Source: Beaufortia kweichowensis (Eukaryota; Chordata; Actinopteri; Cypriniformes; Gastromyzontidae). Taken from it: 64,000 nt of DNA. The stretch covers positions 5,779,501-5,843,500 of the forward strand of contig CM032798.1 in the NCBI GenBank assembly GCA_019155185.1, given 5' to 3'. Below the pieces are notes generated by a model. The model searched no databases, was not told where the DNA came from, and saw only the letters and a program-made list of their open reading frames with translations. Of this stretch, positions 61,699 through 64,000 are shown piece by piece; the first letter of the stretch is position 1, and every line of letters starts with the position of its first letter. The position numbers and the translations under genes were made by a program.

Positions 61699-63019
61699 TC
61701 AGTTGATGATCCTCTGGTCCAATGGGAGACTGTCCATAAGACACTTGAGCTGCTCTTCACCGAGTTTGATCTTATCCTCGAGCTTTCGCTGCTCAATAAT
61801 GAGGGCTGATTTCATCTTTACAAAGTGCTCATAGTCAGCCATCCTCTCGTCCGGCAGGTAGCTGGCTAGGATCTCATAGACCACACGCTCTCTCCTGTCG
61901 AGGTTCTCCTTTAGTTCCTTGGCATCCTCGTGTTGACGGATGAGCAGTTTGCGCTTCTCTGTCAGGGTGCGCTGCGGAAGGAAGATGATGATGTTACAAA
62001 TCAAGTTGTTCTACGTATCACATGTGTGCATTTGTGTATGAAAATACCATGGGTATTGATCTGCCGTTGTTTATGTTTTTTTCAATCACTTACTTTTAGC
62101 CAGTTGTGATCTACAACATTATTTTTAATAATATCTGGCTATTTAATTAAACATATAAAAGCTTGATACTCTTACAAAAAACTGATGTAGCTGTAAAAAA
62201 CCCTCACCCTTTCCTCCACTGAAGCATCTTCCTCTAGGCTGTTAAGCGCATTTTCCACTCTAGCCAGCCGTCCAGACAGAGAGAGCAGAAGGTTGACCAC
62301 TTTGTCAAGGTCGCCGACAAACATTCGGAACTTGTCGAGCTCATTAGGCTTGCAGACGTCCTGTACGAAGGCCTCCACATCCTCCCCGAGAGCATTGTTG
62401 TCCTGAACGTCCTCCTGTAGACTCTCCTGAGCTTCTCTCAGCACCTGCAACTTCCTGCTGAGACTGTCAATCAACTCGTGCTGCAAAGAGAGAAAGAGAG
62501 ACCTTTTATACTGTACTGTACTGTCTACTGTACTTATTATCACAATCAACTAGACCACAAGTTTTTCTCGAAATAAAACATAATGAATGGCCTCCGTTTC
62601 ACAACATGCGGATTAATTAATCCTTCATACTCGGGGATCTGAAATACGTCATTCTAGTTGGTCGGTAATAAAAACAGGGTCATCCAGGTACGGTGATGCA
62701 ATTTGACTTTGTAATTTATTCATAATTCAAGCACATTTTTTATATAAATATGCAAATACTTTGTCCATAAATTTACATTCTGAATGACTTCATGAAATGA
62801 ATAGGCAGGAAGCTTCTGATTGGTAATGCATTGTGTACCTTTTTACTGGCGAGATCATTTTCATTGTCCTCCTCCAGCTCTTCTTCTGAGACGTGTTCCA
62901 CACTCTGCTCCTGCATGTCCTTTATCTTTATCAGCAGCTCTGCTTTGGGAACTGATGTACTGTAGTAGGTGGAATTAGTCACTAAAGCTGTGGCGGCCAT
63001 CAGGCTCTCGTCCTCCTTC
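61699..63019 (-). CDS. shroom2: Shroom2 C-terminal part with ASD2 domain (gene continues beyond the right edge)
   Basis: Three exons, 62839-63019, 62208-62480 and 61699-61971, join in frame to 242 codons including TGA, after one base of a split codon. The first encodes ALVTNSTYYSTSVPKAELL, a SHROOM2-type segment just before ASD2, and an acidic stretch. The other two, 91 codons each, encode the helical ASD2 (Apx/Shrm domain 2): HELIDSLSRKLQVLREAQES, KPNELDKFRMFVGDLDKVVN, LLSLSGRLARVENALNSLEE, ERRTLTEKRKLLIRQHEDAK, ENLDRRERVVYEILASYLP and LDSLPLDQRIIN. ASD2 binds Rho kinase and drives apical actomyosin contraction; Shroom2 acts at the cell cortex and junctions. The actin-binding ASD1 and the PDZ domain must lie to the right, outside the window. 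The paralogue choice rests on the pre-ASD2 sequence and Xp22 synteny. Confidence 0.93.
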
Positions 63020-63819
63020 CTGAGAACCCACAGATAATTGTTATGAGAAATCACAGAAAAACGAGTCAAACAACACAGAGCTGTTTGTACAAACTATCTG
63101 TGGTTCAAAGTCATAATTAAAACTGTGTCTGCCCTAAGTGTAGATCAATTATTAAAAATACATGAACTTTGTAATATCTTTCATATACAGTATATACACA
63201 TTATACATTATAATCAGTACTTGTAAATCATAATCAGTTAAAAACAAAACATTAAAATACTTTTCTATTTACAGATAAAACACTGTCAACACCAAATTTT
63301 GTGTTGCATTAAAACCTAAAATAAATAATTATATAAAAATAATTAATTATAATGTATCAAACCTGGTCAGAATTATTCACAAACAGATAGAATGCATTAA
63401 GAATACCTCTCACAAGCATTACTTATACAAGCTTTGTGTAATGTGTTGCCAAGTCATCATAAAAATTTAAGTACATCTTAAACAACAGGGAGCTGGATTC
63501 CTAGATGAATTATTGCTAGAGTTTTCCAACAAAATGCCTGTGAATACCTTACTAAGGAAGTAGAATTTGACCGTTCACATTTTAAATATTCACTAACTGC
63601 CAATCTTAGCTTTTATGACAACCAAAATTTTACTTGCCGCTATTAGGGGTTTCGATTTCACTTAATAATCTTAAAATATTTATTTTTTTCTCGCAAAACG
63701 ATGATGGATGTATGTGCATTTTTATTTTTATTCACAATATTTGGTTGTGCTTAGCTAAAGAAAGGAAGTCATATACTTCTGGGATGGCATGTGGGAGAGA
63801 ATTTTAATTTTGAGGTGAA
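63020..63819 (-). other. shroom2 intron (part)
   Basis: AT-rich DNA upstream of the acceptor CTCAG. No further Shroom2 exon is visible on the minus strand up to the window end. Confidence 0.55.
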
Positions 63820-64000
63820 CCTATTCCTTTAAAGGAATAGTTCACCCAAAAATATTTTTTCGCCCTTATGTCATTTAAACCCTGTATATGACTTTTTCTT
63901 TTGTGGAAAACAAAGAAGATATTTTGCAAAACGTTGGTTACCGGCACCCATTGACTTCCATTGTACCTCGTGTCCATACTATGAAGGTGAATGGGTGCCG
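63820..64000. mobile_element. MITE copy cut by the window edge
   Basis: CTATTCCTTTAAAGGAATAG is an exact palindrome at the left end, followed by TTCACCCAAAAAT and later CACCCATTGACTTCCATTGT, diagnostic of the same fish family as at 33965 and 35004. Confidence 0.75.

Noticed and set aside
1..64000. tRNA, rRNA, known microRNA hairpins, CRISPR arrays or viral genes
   Set aside because: None was recognised by eye. Microsatellites and MITE palindromes explain the hairpins and regular repeats seen; a covariance-model scan was not possible.

Overview
The window is vertebrate nuclear DNA from a teleost, most likely a cyprinid-type fish. It is AT-rich, with multi-exon genes, GT-AG introns, long microsatellites and many short palindromic DNA-transposon remnants. 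Protein calls rest on family similarity recalled from general knowledge. Exon limits come from splice sites and reading-frame continuity read directly in the sequence.

Layout, left to right. (1) ttc22 (minus, positions 499-1774): the first four coding exons; the rest lies beyond the left edge. (2) lurap1 (plus, 5154-11894): two coding exons, head-to-head with ttc22. (3) About 9.4 kb of gene-poor DNA holding the lurap1 3' UTR, a large AT/GATA microsatellite and the presumed wwc3 3' UTR. (4) wwc3 (minus, 21342-49754): a WWC/KIBRA-family gene resolved into 23 coding exons that splice in frame to 1,149 codons plus stop, with two WW domains, coiled coils, a C2 domain and a C-terminal ADDV. (5) A single-exon claudin of CLDN22/24 type (plus, 52222-52890), head-to-head with wwc3. 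(6) A single-exon claudin-34-like gene (minus, 57450-58208). (7) The last three coding exons of shroom2 (minus, 61699-63019), encoding the ASD2 domain; the gene continues past the right edge.

The products share a theme of cortical and junctional organisation: WWC proteins (Hippo and aPKC scaffolds), claudins (tight junction), Shroom2 (Rho-kinase recruitment to apical actin) and Lurap1 (an adaptor for MRCK/myosin-18A in mammals). No operon-like relationship is implied. The shroom2-cldn34-wwc3 order matches human Xp22, whereas TTC22 and LURAP1 lie on human 1p, so the window spans a junction of two ancestral blocks. A CLDN22/24-type claudin beside a WWC gene echoes human WWC2-CLDN22/CLDN24 on 4q35.

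I found no convincing novel gene system. The most interesting leftovers are several MITE-like families, a near-perfect 106-bp hairpin, GC-rich blocks in wwc3 intron 1, and the conserved WWC-claudin linkage.
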